A stretch of DNA of 64,000 nt from Chitinophaga caeni (GTDB lineage Bacteria > Bacteroidota > Bacteroidia > Chitinophagales > Chitinophagaceae): positions 2,985,001-3,049,000 of the forward strand of contig NZ_CP023777.1 in the NCBI RefSeq assembly GCF_002557795.1, in the 5' to 3' direction. The translations under genes and the position numbers were made by a program. The notes beneath the pieces are model-generated. The model made no database searches. It had not been told where the DNA came from and worked only from the letters and a program-made list of their open reading frames with translations. This document shows positions 9,142-18,070 of this stretch, in pieces; the first letter of the stretch is position 1; each line of letters opens with the position of its first letter.

Positions 9142-10164
9142 ATGACCACTAACAACAATCGTAGGGCATTTTTGCGTCAAATGGGATTATTTGCCGCGGG
9201 AGCTACTCTTGTCCCTACAGTATTTGCTGCATGCAATTCAGGAAATAAAACTAGTAACGGAACGGACTCTACCGGCCAGGATGCTACCGCCGGCGCCAAG
9301 GAGTTATTCTTCAAAATTTCATTGGCAGAATGGTCTTTCCACAAGTCCTTATTTGATGGTAAGATGACGAACCTCGATTTTCCGGTGAAAGCCAAAAAAG
9401 ATTTTGATATCAGCGCGGTGGAGTATGTTAATCAATTTTTCAAAGACAAAGCTAAAGACCAGCAGTATTTAGCCGAATTGAAAAAACGTGCCGATGATAA
9501 TGGCGTTACCAACGTATTAATCATGATCGATGGCGAAGGAAACCTCGGTGATGCGGATGCTAAAGCCCGTGTTAAAGCGGTAGAAAACCACTATCAATGG
9601 GTGGAAGCCGCCAAGTATTTAGGATGCCACGCCATCCGCGTAAATGCTGCCGGTGAAGGTTCGGCTGATGAAGTATCTAAATCCGTAATCGAATCGCTGA
9701 CCACCTTGGGAACGTTCGGTAAAGATCATGGCATCAATGTTATCGTAGAAAACCACGGTGGCTATTCATCAAATGGTAAATGGTTAGCCAATGTTATGAA
9801 GCAGGTTAATATGCCGAATGTGGGTACCTTGCCCGATTTCGGTAACTTCTGTATCGAAAGAACGAAGCCTACTGCCAATACGCCCGAAGCATGGGCAGCG
9901 ACCAAGTGCTTGGAAGAGTATGATCGCTACCAAGGTGTTACCGAATTGATGCCTTATGCTAAAGGTGTTAGCGGGAAAACACATGAATTTGATGCGAACG
10001 GTAACTGTATTGAAACGGACTATTCCCGCATGTTGAAGATCGTGAAAGATGCAGGGTACACCGGTTATATAGACATCGAGTTTGAAGGTTCAGGCGTGTC
10101 GGAAGATGAAGGTGTACGTTTGACGAAGGAGTTGTTGATCCGCGCGGGAAGTGCACTGTCCTAA
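9142..10164 (+). CDS. Exported sugar phosphate isomerase/epimerase-like lipoprotein
   Basis: The 340-aa protein has a xylose-isomerase-like TIM barrel (AP_endonuc_2 fold). Relevant segments are ISLAEWSF near the start, VIVENHGGYSS about residue 203, NVGTLPDFGNF about 228, KGVSGKTHEFD about 275 and YIDIEFEGSG about 313, which supply the usual metal-binding Glu, Asp and His. The N-terminus has a twin-arginine stretch (NNNRRAFLRQMG), a hydrophobic core and a lipobox-like VFAAC, so Tat export with lipid anchoring is likely. Substrate unknown; such proteins in Bacteroidota often accompany sugar catabolism. A strong terminator follows. Confidence 0.85.
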   Translation: MTTNNNRRAFLRQMGLFAAGATLVPTVFAACNSGNKTSNGTDSTGQDATAGAKELFFKISLAEWSFHKSLFDGKMTNLDFPVKAKKDFDISAVEYVNQFFKDKAKDQQYLAELKKRADDNGVTNVLIMIDGEGNLGDADAKARVKAVENHYQWVEAAKYLGCHAIRVNAAGEGSADEVSKSVIESLTTLGTFGKDHGINVIVENHGGYSSNGKWLANVMKQVNMPNVGTLPDFGNFCIERTKPTANTPEAWAATKCLEEYDRYQGVTELMPYAKGVSGKTHEFDANGNCIETDYSRMLKIVKDAGYTGYIDIEFEGSGVSEDEGVRLTKELLIRAGSALS

Positions 10165-10191
10165 TCGTATAATTTGTTTGAGATAATTATT

Positions 10192-10225
10192 GCTCCCCGG
10201 TCATACATTTGACCGGGGATTTTTT
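10192..10225 (+). terminator. Rho-independent terminator
   Basis: TCCCCGGTCA (10192-10201) and TGACCGGGGA (10208-10217) form a perfect 10-bp stem with a 6-nt loop, followed by seven T residues. Confidence 0.93.
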
Positions 10226-10342
10226 TGAAATTATGATCAGCCTTTCATGTTAGGGTAAAAGCTTTCAACACCGATGGAAATTACAAGAATAAGTACGAAC
10301 TTTAAGATGTCCTCGATTGTTTAACATTCAAAACTCGTATCA

Positions 10343-10690
10343 ATGGAACCAAAAGGAATGACCACATTATTAGGCGTATTGGAAGTATTAAAGGAGCGGG
10401 GCTATGACAAGGAATATAAACCGGTTCCCGGCGGACACCTCGAATGTTTAGCTAACGGCAATAAGTACGATCCTAAGAATTTACATATTATTAAGACATA
10501 CCGTTTTGAAGGAGATTCGAATCCCTCTGATGCCGCGATCCTATATTTAATCGAAAATGAAAAAGAGGAGATCGGTTATCTCATTAATGCTTACGGGGCG
10601 TACAGTGATTTTGATGGGGATGATTTTGACGAGATGATCCGTAACATGCCGATCGAAGATCGCGAAGAACATTTGATTTTCAAAGAGTAA
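10343..10690 (+). CDS. Small conserved hypothetical protein
   Basis: The 115-aa acidic protein begins MEPKGMTTLLGVLEVLKERGYDKEY and ends in a run of Asp/Glu. Its overall form (helix, beta strands with CLANG, RFEG and AAILYLIE, then YGAYSDFDGDDFDE) is that of a small Bacteroidota family I have seen labelled phosphoribosylpyrophosphate synthetase. No PRPP-binding loop or ATP-binding motif of true Prs enzymes is present and the length is a third of theirs, so that label should not be trusted. Function unknown. A perfect 14-bp terminator stem follows the stop. Confidence 0.75.
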   Translation: MEPKGMTTLLGVLEVLKERGYDKEYKPVPGGHLECLANGNKYDPKNLHIIKTYRFEGDSNPSDAAILYLIENEKEEIGYLINAYGAYSDFDGDDFDEMIRNMPIEDREEHLIFKE

Positions 10691-10691
10691 T

Positions 10692-10735
10692 AAAAACGGC
10701 AATGCCGGTAGGATTGAACTACCGGCATTGCCGAA
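10692..10735. terminator. Strong hairpin terminator
   Basis: CGGCAATGCCGGTA (10697-10710) pairs perfectly with TACCGGCATTGCCG (10720-10733) around a 9-nt loop. The T-tract is on the minus-strand side (AAAAA at 10692-10696 on plus), so it best terminates the FecR gene reading leftward. It also ends the 115-aa gene. Confidence 0.8.
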
Positions 10736-10828
10736 TGGATATGGTAAGTTTTAAATAAAAAATAACAATAATAACTATGGCTCTTCAAATATAAGTGATC
10801 TATTGCTCCGTAACAAGAGCGCCGCGAA

Positions 10829-11656
10829 TTAAAATTTCAAGACAACCTTATTGCCCTTAATTTTGAAATCGAAATCCAGTTTATCACCCAAAGCAGTCAT
10901 AACTTCTTGTAAACCAGCATTTTTAAATTGTGCGTTGACCTTCGTTCCCGGATCGTAATTCCCCCTTACTTCGATTTGTATTCCGTACCAATCCTCCAAC
11001 TTACGCAGTGCTACAGGCAAAGAGACATCCTGTAACTCCAGGTTTTGCGTCAACCAGTCATCCATCTCCTTAACCTCGTAATGTTCTGTTTCCATCAGGT
11101 CGATCTGTTTATTAGCCAAGATCATATCTCCCGGGCCTAAGGTCGCAGGCTCATTATCGGTGGAAGAATGGTAAGATTTAACTACCCTCAGCTTCCCGGA
11201 ACGGACATATAATGTAGCGCCCGGTTGGCTTTCCATCGAACGGATCTTAAATGAGGTCCCCAGCGTAGTGGCGGTTAGTTTATCGGTTTTCACGACAAAA
11301 GGCCGCTCGTTTTCTTCTACGACGTTGAAGTAGGCTTCCCCGTTCAGGATCACCTGCCTAGACTTGCTGAAAGATTCGGGCACGTATAAACGGGAAGTGG
11401 AATTTAAAGTTACTTCCGTACCATCGGCCAGCACCACTTTCTTGCGATGGGCGCACTGGCTTTCATATGATTCGTAATGCTCGTTCTTGTCGAGCAAACT
11501 GGAAGAGTTGCTTGCCGGCATCCTGGGGTAGTATAACGCGATGGCTACGACTAACACTAAGAATGCTAATACGTAAGCATTTCTTTGCCATTTGTTCTTC
11601 TTTTTTCTCCGCAGCCAATTTTTCTTTGATACAGGTTGTTGATGTTCTTCTCCCAT
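10829..11656 (-). CDS. FecR-family protein (orphan, no sigma factor)
   Basis: The 275-aa single-pass membrane protein has a short basic cytoplasmic tail (about 25 residues), a membrane helix (about 26-43), and a periplasmic FecR domain (VVLADGTEVTLNSTSRLYVP, then GEAYFNVVEENERPFVVKT and ATTLGTSFKIR). It ends in the DUF4974 secretin/TonB-like short domain (LEDWYGIQIEV to the C-terminus). Classical FecR proteins transmit TonB-receptor signals to an ECF sigma factor. Here the N-terminal anti-sigma segment is largely missing and no sigma factor or SusC/D-like receptor is adjacent. ATG at 11656 is preferred to GTG at 11668. Confidence 0.9.
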   Translation of the reverse strand: MGEEHQQPVSKKNWLRRKKKNKWQRNAYVLAFLVLVVAIALYYPRMPASNSSSLLDKNEHYESYESQCAHRKKVVLADGTEVTLNSTSRLYVPESFSKSRQVILNGEAYFNVVEENERPFVVKTDKLTATTLGTSFKIRSMESQPGATLYVRSGKLRVVKSYHSSTDNEPATLGPGDMILANKQIDLMETEHYEVKEMDDWLTQNLELQDVSLPVALRKLEDWYGIQIEVRGNYDPGTKVNAQFKNAGLQEVMTALGDKLDFDFKIKGNKVVLKF

Positions 11657-11845
11657 GGATAGTTTCACAGTTTTAATAACGTAAACCTAAAATTGCAATT
11701 TTTTTTAAGGATGTACAAATGATGAATTGCAATCTTTTCGCCGCATTGTTGTAATTTTTTTAATAAATAGTTGTGATGGTTGGATGACATTTAATTTCCT
11801 CCTAAGCTACTGAATATTAATCGTTCCGCCATCTTCTCCCGGGAT

Positions 11846-11877
11846 TTTGTTAATGATTTTGGACTGCACTATCTTTG
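11846..11877 (+). promoter_or_regulatory. Bacteroidota promoter of proline dehydrogenase gene
   Basis: TTTG (11846-11849), a 20-nt spacer and TATCTTTG (11870-11877) fit the TTTG-N19-TAnnTTTG consensus. The -7 box lies only 6 nt before the ATG at 11884, so the transcript would be leaderless or nearly so. Confidence 0.7.
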
Positions 11878-11883
11878 CGTGCC

Positions 11884-13065
11884 ATGAATAAGCAGCTATC
11901 ATTATCTTTCGAGGATACCGCTATAGCTTTCGAAAGCAAGTCGGACAAGGCTTTAAAAAAAGCCAATTTCCTGTTTAGTAATATCGGGAAACCCTGGCTT
12001 GTAAAGCTGGGAGGTATTATGACTCCCATAGCATTAAAATTGCATCTCCCGATCAGGGGGATAATTAAAAACACCATTTTCGAACAGTTTTGCGGCGGAG
12101 AAACCCTGGATGAGGCTGCTGCAACGGCCCGCCAACTGGATAAATACCATGTAGGGGTTGTATTAGACTACGGTGTGGAAGCGATGGAAGGGGAGGAGAA
12201 TTACGATGCTGCCGTTCCGGAATTTATTAGGGCCATCCAATATGCTGCGTCACAACCAAATATCCCCTATATCAGCATAAAAATAACCGGTTTTGCCAAC
12301 GTGGAACTACTGGAAAAACTCGATGCAAAGCAAGCGCTCTCCGGTGCCGAAATTGCCGAGTTTGAAAGGGTGCGCCAACGCATACTCGCTATTTGCGACG
12401 CTGCCGCCAAACACCATGTGGCCGTTTTGGTTGATGCCGAAGAATCTTGGATTCAACAGCCGGTAGATGATTTGACCGATGAAATGATGTCCTTGTTCAA
12501 TAAGCAGGAAGTGATCGTTTATAATACTTTCCAAATGTACCGCCATGATCGCCTGGCGTTTTTGGAAGCATCGTACCGGAAAGCGAAATCCGCCGGCTAC
12601 GTTTTAGGGGCCAAGCTAGTAAGGGGCGCATACATGGAAAAGGAGCGTAAGCGTGCCGAAGAGATGGGCTACCCTTCACCGATCCAACCTAGCAAGGATG
12701 CGACCGATCGGGATTATGACAAGGCGGTCATGTTTTGCCTCGATCACCTGGACGAGATCGCCGTTTTTATCGGTACACATAATGAAAATAGTTGCATGTT
12801 GGCCGCCCGTTTGTTGCATGAAAAAGGCTACGATCACCAGCATCCGCATGTGAGTTTTTCCCAATTATACGGTATGAGTGATAATATTTCATTTAACCTG
12901 GCACATGCGGGTTACAAGGTCTCTAAATATTTACCCTACGGTCCCGTGAGGGATGTTTTGCCTTATTTATTAAGACGGGCGCAGGAAAATACCTCGATGT
13001 CGGGGCAAATGGGGCGCGAATTGAAATTGATCCGCGAGGAAATGAAACGCCGCGGTATAAGATAA
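11884..13065 (+). CDS. Proline dehydrogenase
   Basis: The 393-aa monofunctional FAD enzyme oxidises L-proline to pyrroline-5-carboxylate. The PRODH TIM barrel is recognisable from VVLDYGVEAMEGE (about residue 91), ISIKITGF (about 129), VLVDAEESW (about 180), NTFQMYR (about 217), AKLVRGAYMEKER (about 244), FIGTHNENS (about 297) and the C-terminal YLPYGPVRDVLPYLLRRAQENTS, whose RR..E signature binds proline. ATG at 11884 is chosen because the alternative TTG at 11875 is part of the -7 promoter box. The P5C dehydrogenase partner is not in the window. Confidence 0.95.
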   Translation: MNKQLSLSFEDTAIAFESKSDKALKKANFLFSNIGKPWLVKLGGIMTPIALKLHLPIRGIIKNTIFEQFCGGETLDEAAATARQLDKYHVGVVLDYGVEAMEGEENYDAAVPEFIRAIQYAASQPNIPYISIKITGFANVELLEKLDAKQALSGAEIAEFERVRQRILAICDAAAKHHVAVLVDAEESWIQQPVDDLTDEMMSLFNKQEVIVYNTFQMYRHDRLAFLEASYRKAKSAGYVLGAKLVRGAYMEKERKRAEEMGYPSPIQPSKDATDRDYDKAVMFCLDHLDEIAVFIGTHNENSCMLAARLLHEKGYDHQHPHVSFSQLYGMSDNISFNLAHAGYKVSKYLPYGPVRDVLPYLLRRAQENTSMSGQMGRELKLIREEMKRRGIR

Positions 13066-13098
13066 TGACCTGTTTACCTTAAAATTGAACAGGAAAGG

Positions 13099-13139
13099 CC
13101 GCCATGATGTTTTATCTTGGCGGTGCGTTTTATTTTTTA
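13099..13139 (+). terminator. Probable terminator after proline dehydrogenase
   Basis: CCGCCA (13099-13104) and TGGCGG (13118-13123) form a 6-bp stem with a 13-nt loop, followed by T-rich TGCGTTTTATTTTTT. Confidence 0.6.
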
Positions 13140-13172
13140 CCAACCCATGTTATAGAAGATGCCCGTTTCTAT

Positions 13173-13180
13173 TATTTTTG
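13173..13180 (+). promoter_or_regulatory. -7 element upstream of thyA
   Basis: TATTTTTG fits TAnnTTTG and lies 25 nt before the thyA ATG. It falls inside the spurious upstream extension of the reading frame, which supports the shorter thyA start. Confidence 0.45.
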
Positions 13181-13205
13181 CTTAAATTCATTAACCTTTC
13201 ACCCG

Positions 13206-14000
13206 ATGCAACAATACTTACAACTACTGCAACACATTATTGATAACGGTTCCAAGAAAAGCGACCGTACCGGGACGGGAACAACCAGCTGCTTCGGTTA
13301 CCAAATGCGGTTTAATCTACAGGATGGTTTCCCCATGGTAACGACCAAGAAATTACATCTTAAATCGATCATCTATGAATTGTTGTGGTTTTTGAAAGGA
13401 GATACCAATATCGCTTACCTGAAAGAGCATGGTGTGAAGATATGGGACGAATGGGCTGATGAAAACGGTGACCTGGGGCCTGTATATGGCAAACAGTGGA
13501 GAAGCTGGGAAGCTAGTGATGGCAGGGTGATTGACCAGGTCAGCGATGTGGTTGAACAAATTAAAAACAACCCGCATTCCCGCCGCCTGATCGTCAACGC
13601 TTGGAACGTAGGTGATCTTCCCAAGATGGCTTTAAGTCCCTGTCATTGTATGTTCCAGTTTAACGTGGCCGATGGTAAGTTGGATTGCCAATTATACCAA
13701 CGCAGCGCCGATGTGTTTTTGGGCGTGCCGTTTAATATCGCGTCTTATGCTTTGTTGACCTTGATGATCGCGCAGGTATGCGATCTTGAGCCGGGTGAAT
13801 TTATACATACCTTCGGGGATGTTCATTTGTATAATAATCATATAGAGCAGGCGGCATTACAATTAACCCGCGAACCTTTACCATTGCCAACGATGAAGCT
13901 AAACCCGGCTGTAAAGAATATTTTCGATTTTAAATTCGAAGATTTCACGCTGGAAAATTATCAGTCGCACCCGCACATTAAAGCCCCGGTAGCTGTGTAA
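13206..14000 (+). CDS. thyA: Thymidylate synthase
   Basis: The enzyme converts dUMP to dTMP using methylene-tetrahydrofolate. From ATG 13206 it is 264 aa, exactly the E. coli ThyA length, and starts [26 protein letters not shown] like the family. Key motifs are the catalytic cysteine in [11 protein letters not shown] (about 146), the [21 protein letters not shown] region and the C-terminal KAPVAV. The frame is open back to 13104 but those 34 residues are non-homologous and contain a promoter box. It is followed 33 nt later by the folA gene, the enzyme that regenerates its folate cofactor. Confidence 0.97.
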   Translation: MQQYLQLLQHIIDNGSKKSDRTGTGTTSCFGYQMRFNLQDGFPMVTTKKLHLKSIIYELLWFLKGDTNIAYLKEHGVKIWDEWADENGDLGPVYGKQWRSWEASDGRVIDQVSDVVEQIKNNPHSRRLIVNAWNVGDLPKMALSPCHCMFQFNVADGKLDCQLYQRSADVFLGVPFNIASYALLTLMIAQVCDLEPGEFIHTFGDVHLYNNHIEQAALQLTREPLPLPTMKLNPAVKNIFDFKFEDFTLENYQSHPHIKAPVAV

Positions 14001-14033
14001 TGAATGTGAATGAACCCGTAAAAATTATAAATC

Positions 14034-14543
14034 ATGATCGTTTCTATCATCGTGGCTGCATCCGAAAATAACGTGATCGGTAAAAATAATGACTTGCCCT
14101 GGCGTTTACCGGCAGACTTGAAATATTTTAAGAATACGACCTGGGGGATGCCCGTAATCATGGGAAGAAAAACCTATGATTCCCTGGGAAAACCTTTACC
14201 CGGCAGGCAAAATATCGTGATCACCCGCCAGGAAGATTGGAAGGCGGAAGGGGTGCAGGTAACCAACTCCATAGAAAATGCCCTGTCCTTGGCACGCGCA
14301 TGGGATGTGAATGAAGCTTTTATAACCGGTGGATCGGAAATTTTTAAACAAGCTTTGCCGATCACTGATCGCGTTTATTTAACCCGTGTAAAAGCGATCG
14401 TTGATGGGGATGCATATTTTCCTGAACTACCAACCGGTGAATGGGAGTTGAGCCGCGGCGAGTTACATGAGGCCGATGAAAAGAATCCTTATGAGTACGA
14501 ATTCCAAGTGTGGGAGCGTAAAAATGGATTTTTAACTACCTGA
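14034..14543 (+). CDS. folA: Dihydrofolate reductase
   Basis: The 169-aa NADPH-dependent enzyme reduces dihydrofolate to tetrahydrofolate. It shows the DHFR hallmarks: MIVSIIVAASENNVIGKNNDLPWRLPADL (substrate site, with Asp about residue 29), MGRKTYDSLGKPLPGRQNIVITR (NADPH binding) and AFITGGSEIFKQAL (second glycine motif). It is paired with thyA, the usual functional coupling because thyA produces dihydrofolate. Its last 8 bp overlap the 3' end of the convergent dnaG gene. Confidence 0.96.
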   Translation: MIVSIIVAASENNVIGKNNDLPWRLPADLKYFKNTTWGMPVIMGRKTYDSLGKPLPGRQNIVITRQEDWKAEGVQVTNSIENALSLARAWDVNEAFITGGSEIFKQALPITDRVYLTRVKAIVDGDAYFPELPTGEWELSRGELHEADEKNPYEYEFQVWERKNGFLTT

Positions 14544-16485
14544 AGATAACCGTACCTAAATTTTGTACGAGTTCCCGTTCAATTTGTTTTAGGTGCTGAT
14601 GTAGCTCCATGCATTTTAGCAAGGCGTCAGCATCTTCATTTTTTTGAGATAACTCCATCTCTGACTGGTTTTCTTGCATCAGCTTGCGGATTTTCCGCAG
14701 TACGAGGTAGTTGGTAGTAGAAAGGGTATCTTTCAAGTAAGCATCATCGCCACAAACGGTATCGATCTCGAAACGATCTTTCCAGTTTTGGCTAAGTTCC
14801 GCTTCTTTATCTTCTAAAATTAAAGCAGTATGCTGCGCGATCTCTTGATCGGAATGGTATAAAAACCATTTCTTATCCGGGATATTCCCTTCATCGTACA
14901 CCTTTTTATATTCCCTCAGAATTTTTTTAACGATTTCGCTATCAGCCAGCGACTCAAAATCGTAAGGTAGGTTGAAAACATAATCGGCTACCGTGTTGCG
15001 GTCTTCTTCGCTGAAACTTCTATCACCGAACCGCAATAATATTTTAACGAGTTCCCTTTCCTGTTTCTCATCGGAGTTAAATAACAGGGCATCAGCTACC
15101 GCTTCGTCCTTTAGTTCTTCATCTACGGGGGCTTCCGGCTCTTTAGTTTTAAATTGGGATTCTATTTTGCTGATGCGTTCGCGGATGAATTTATTGACCA
15201 GTTGAACCAAACCCTGCTCATCAATTTTGAGTAGCTGGCTGCATTGACGGATGTAATCCTGCTGCTTGGTGAAATCCTCGACCTTATCAATTTTTGAAAT
15301 CGTTTCCGCGATTTCATTAACGAGCTGTGCCTTTTTTTGTGTATCATTCCCGGCATCTTGCAAGGAAGTATGAAGCTTGAAGAGGATAAAGTCCTGCTTA
15401 TTTTCGGCAATAAATTCCCGGAATGCATCGGCCCCGATTTTCCTGACATAACTATCCGGATCTTCTTTATCCGGAAACAGCACCAACCTTACGTTCAAAC
15501 CTTCCTCCACGGCCATATCTAAGCCCCTCAACGCGGCTTTAACACCGGCGCTATCACCATCGTATAAAATGGTGAGGTTGTTAGTATATTTCCTGATTAA
15601 GCGTAATTGGTCCTGCGTTAATGAAGTACCGCTGCTGGCCACCACGTTTTCAACCCCGGCTTGATGTAAAGAAACAACATCGGTATAACCTTCCACCAGT
15701 AAGCACTCATCTTGCCGATCGATCGCGTGCCGTGCAAAGTAGGTGCCGTATAACACGCGGCTCTTGATATAAATCTCGTTTTCAGGGGAGTTGATGTACT
15801 TTGGGGCACGATCGTGCTTCCCTAAAATACGCGCCCCGAAACCGAGTATCTTGCCCGATTGGTTATGGATAGGGAAGATGACCCTGCCCCGGTAATTATC
15901 TGCCGGTTGCTCGTTACGGATGGTTACCAAGCCTGTTTTCTGCAAATATTCCAGGTTGTAACCCTTTGCAAGGGCAGTATGAACGAAGGTATCCCGGGTG
16001 TTTAAGCAATACCCGAGCTGGAATTTCCGGATCGTTTCCTCGGTAAAGCCCCTCTCTTCGAAATAACTCAAACCCACGCTTTGACCTTCCTCGGAATTAA
16101 ATAAGGTTTCCTGGAAATAATCCCGCGCGTAATTATTTATAATGAAAAGGCTGTCTGCTAATTGTTGCTTCTCCTTTATTTCCGGGCTAACTTCGGTTTC
16201 TTCCAGTTCAACATTATACTTCTGCGCCAACCACCGGATGGCTTCAACATAAGAATATTTCTCATGCTCCATCAGGAAATTGATCGCGTTGCCGCTTTTG
16301 CCACAACCGAAACATTTATAGATCTCCTTGCTGGGAGATACGGTAAACGAAGGCGTTTTTTCGTTATGGAAAGGGCATAAGCCAAGGTAATTCGCTCCCC
16401 TTTTTTTCAGGCGAACGAAGGAACCGACGATCTCAACGACATCAATCCGGCTTAGTATCTGTTGTATGGACTCTTGCTTAATCAA
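14536..16485 (-). CDS. dnaG: DNA primase
   Basis: The 649-aa primase lays down RNA primers at the replication fork. The N-terminal zinc-binding domain shows CPFH and CFGC (Cys37, His40, Cys58, Cys61). The RNA polymerase core contains YRGRVIFPIHNQSGKILGFGAR. The TOPRIM fold shows LLVEGYTDVVSL (about residue 262) and LYDGDSAG (about 309). The C-terminal helicase-interaction region is longer and Glu/Lys-rich. The only plausible start is TTG at 16485; no in-frame ATG lies upstream. A TAAGTTTG -7 box lies 20 nt upstream. It converges on folA. Confidence 0.96.
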   Translation of the reverse strand: MIKQESIQQILSRIDVVEIVGSFVRLKKRGANYLGLCPFHNEKTPSFTVSPSKEIYKCFGCGKSGNAINFLMEHEKYSYVEAIRWLAQKYNVELEETEVSPEIKEKQQLADSLFIINNYARDYFQETLFNSEEGQSVGLSYFEERGFTEETIRKFQLGYCLNTRDTFVHTALAKGYNLEYLQKTGLVTIRNEQPADNYRGRVIFPIHNQSGKILGFGARILGKHDRAPKYINSPENEIYIKSRVLYGTYFARHAIDRQDECLLVEGYTDVVSLHQAGVENVVASSGTSLTQDQLRLIRKYTNNLTILYDGDSAGVKAALRGLDMAVEEGLNVRLVLFPDKEDPDSYVRKIGADAFREFIAENKQDFILFKLHTSLQDAGNDTQKKAQLVNEIAETISKIDKVEDFTKQQDYIRQCSQLLKIDEQGLVQLVNKFIRERISKIESQFKTKEPEAPVDEELKDEAVADALLFNSDEKQERELVKILLRFGDRSFSEEDRNTVADYVFNLPYDFESLADSEIVKKILREYKKVYDEGNIPDKKWFLYHSDQEIAQHTALILEDKEAELSQNWKDRFEIDTVCGDDAYLKDTLSTTNYLVLRKIRKLMQENQSEMELSQKNEDADALLKCMELHQHLKQIERELVQNLGTVIFR

Positions 16486-16504
16486 AATGATTAGGTGTAA
16501 CGTG

Positions 16505-16512
16505 CAAACTTA
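16505..16512 (-). promoter_or_regulatory. -7 element upstream of dnaG
   Basis: On the minus strand TAAGTTTG fits TAnnTTTG, 20 nt before the TTG start of dnaG. No clear -33 element is seen. Confidence 0.4.
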
Positions 16513-16656
16513 AGGAAAATTGACCGAATGCTGCATTCCTAATTCGATCATCTCAAATGATTGTTACAAAACATTGAATAAAATTTACCATTCCAAGCAT
16601 ATTTATAAGTATCGGCTATTTCCCGGTAGAAACGCTCTTTGGGGCTACATTTTCCC

Positions 16657-16664
16657 TAAATTTG
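16657..16664 (+). promoter_or_regulatory. -7 element upstream of thiolase
   Basis: TAAATTTG fits the -7 consensus. Its terminal TTG is also the apparent upstream start codon of the frame, so the real start is the ATG at 16686. A TTTG lies at 16638-16641, but with a 15-nt spacer that is shorter than usual. Confidence 0.45.
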
Positions 16665-16685
16665 GTTGCTTCAAAATTAAAAGAA

Positions 16686-17858
16686 ATGAAAGAGGTTTAT
16701 ATCGTATCGACAGCCCGTACCCCCATCGGGAGTTTAAATGGGGGCTTAGCACCGCTGCAAGCAACGCAATTGGGCGCATTGGTAATGAAAGCCGCCTTGG
16801 AAAGAGCCAAACTAGATCCTGCATCGGTGCAGGAAGTGTATATGGGAAACGTGTTAAGCGCTAACCTGGGGCAAGCCCCGGCTAATCAAGCCAGCATATA
16901 TGCAGGGATCCCTACGAATGTACCCTGTACTACTGTTAATAAAGTATGCGCCTCCGGCATGAAAGCGATAATGCTGGGTGCACAAAGTATCATGTTAGGG
17001 GATAACGATATCGTCGTCGCGGGGGGTATGGAAAGTATGAGTAACACGCCTTATTACCTGGATAAAGCTAGGAATGGTTACCGCCTCGGCCATGGTACCG
17101 TAATCGATGGTATTATCCGCGATGGATTGTGGGATCCGTATAAAGATTACCATATGGGAAATGCCGCGGAAGTTTGCGCGAAAGAGTATAAAATTTCCCG
17201 CGAAGACCAGGATAATTACGCTATCGAAAGCTACAAACGTGCAGCGCAAGCCTGGGAAAAAGGCTGGTTTAACAACGAGGTGATTCCAGTAGAAGTGCCG
17301 GGAAAAGCGCCCGTTACCGTAGCTGAAGATGAAGATTTCAAGAAAGTGAAATTTGAAAAGATACCAAGTTTGAAGCCTAGTTTTCAGAAAGATGGTACAA
17401 TTACGGCTGCCAACGCTTCCAATATTAACGATGGAGCGGCGGCTGTAGTGCTTATGAGCGGGGAAAAGGTAAAGGAACTAGGCGTAAAACCATTGGCAAA
17501 GATCATCAGCTTTGCCGATGCATCCCAGGATCCGGAATGGTTTACTACCAGCCCAGTGAAAGCGGTTAACAATGCCTTGAAGAAAGCCAAACTCGAAGTT
17601 TCCGATATGGATTTTGCCGAGATCAACGAAGCATTCTCCTGCGTTCCTATTGCGAATGAACGGGACTTAGGCATGGATCCTGCTAAAGTGAACGTTTGGG
17701 GTGGGGCAGTAGCTATCGGCCACCCGATCGGCTGTAGCGGCGCCAGGATTTTAATCACGTTGAATTCTATCCTGCATGCCAATAATGCCAAGTATGGCGT
17801 TGCCGGGATTTGCAACGGCGGCGGCGGCGCTAGCGCGATGATCATCGAGCGGGTATAA
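16686..17858 (+). CDS. Acetyl-CoA C-acetyltransferase (thiolase)
   Basis: The 390-aa biosynthetic-type thiolase condenses or cleaves acetoacetyl-CoA. Catalytic motifs are the nucleophilic cysteine in NKVCASGMKAIMLG (Cys88), the EINEAFS block (about residue 320), GGAVAIGHPIGCSGAR with its catalytic His, and the C-terminal CNGGGGASAMIIE with the second Cys. N-terminus MKEVYIVSTARTPIGS matches the family. It stands alone, so whether it serves ketone-body or short-chain fatty-acid degradation or mevalonate synthesis cannot be told. Confidence 0.95.
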   Translation: MKEVYIVSTARTPIGSLNGGLAPLQATQLGALVMKAALERAKLDPASVQEVYMGNVLSANLGQAPANQASIYAGIPTNVPCTTVNKVCASGMKAIMLGAQSIMLGDNDIVVAGGMESMSNTPYYLDKARNGYRLGHGTVIDGIIRDGLWDPYKDYHMGNAAEVCAKEYKISREDQDNYAIESYKRAAQAWEKGWFNNEVIPVEVPGKAPVTVAEDEDFKKVKFEKIPSLKPSFQKDGTITAANASNINDGAAAVVLMSGEKVKELGVKPLAKIISFADASQDPEWFTTSPVKAVNNALKKAKLEVSDMDFAEINEAFSCVPIANERDLGMDPAKVNVWGGAVAIGHPIGCSGARILITLNSILHANNAKYGVAGICNGGGGASAMIIERV

Positions 17859-17886
17859 ATTCATTCAAAAAATTAAAATATTTTAG

Positions 17887-17945
17887 GCACGGATGCTGAA
17901 AGTCTTTACCAGGAGTAAGGGAAGCATCCGTGCTTTCATTTTATG
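17887..17945 (+). terminator. Terminator after thiolase gene
   Basis: GCACGGATGCT (17887-17897) pairs perfectly with AGCATCCGTGC (17923-17933). The 25-nt loop holds a weaker inner stem (CTTTAC/GTAAGG), and TTTCATTTTA follows. Confidence 0.8.
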
Positions 17946-17987
17946 ATAGTTTCCAGGCAAACAATCCCCTTGCTTTCTCCTTTTTCC

Positions 17988-18018
17988 TTTGGATTTTCGC
18001 GAACAAACGATATTTTTG
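17988..18018 (+). promoter_or_regulatory. Consensus Bacteroidota promoter of the E1 beta gene
   Basis: TTTG at 17988-17991, exactly 19 nt, then TATTTTTG at 18011-18018: a full match to TTTG-N19-TAnnTTTG, 52 nt before the start codon. Confidence 0.8.
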
Positions 18019-18070
18019 CCAAGCCTTTTGAAGGAAAGGTGATTAACGTTCAAACTTTATTTAGAGTAAA

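Noticed and set aside
10510..10525. tRNA T-arm-like GATTCGAATCC
   Set aside because: It lies inside the 115-aa coding sequence (encoding SNPS) and no cloverleaf surrounds it.
13104..13205. 34-residue extension of ThyA
   Set aside because: Overlaps the terminator of the previous gene and a -7 box; the ATG at 13206 gives exactly the family length.
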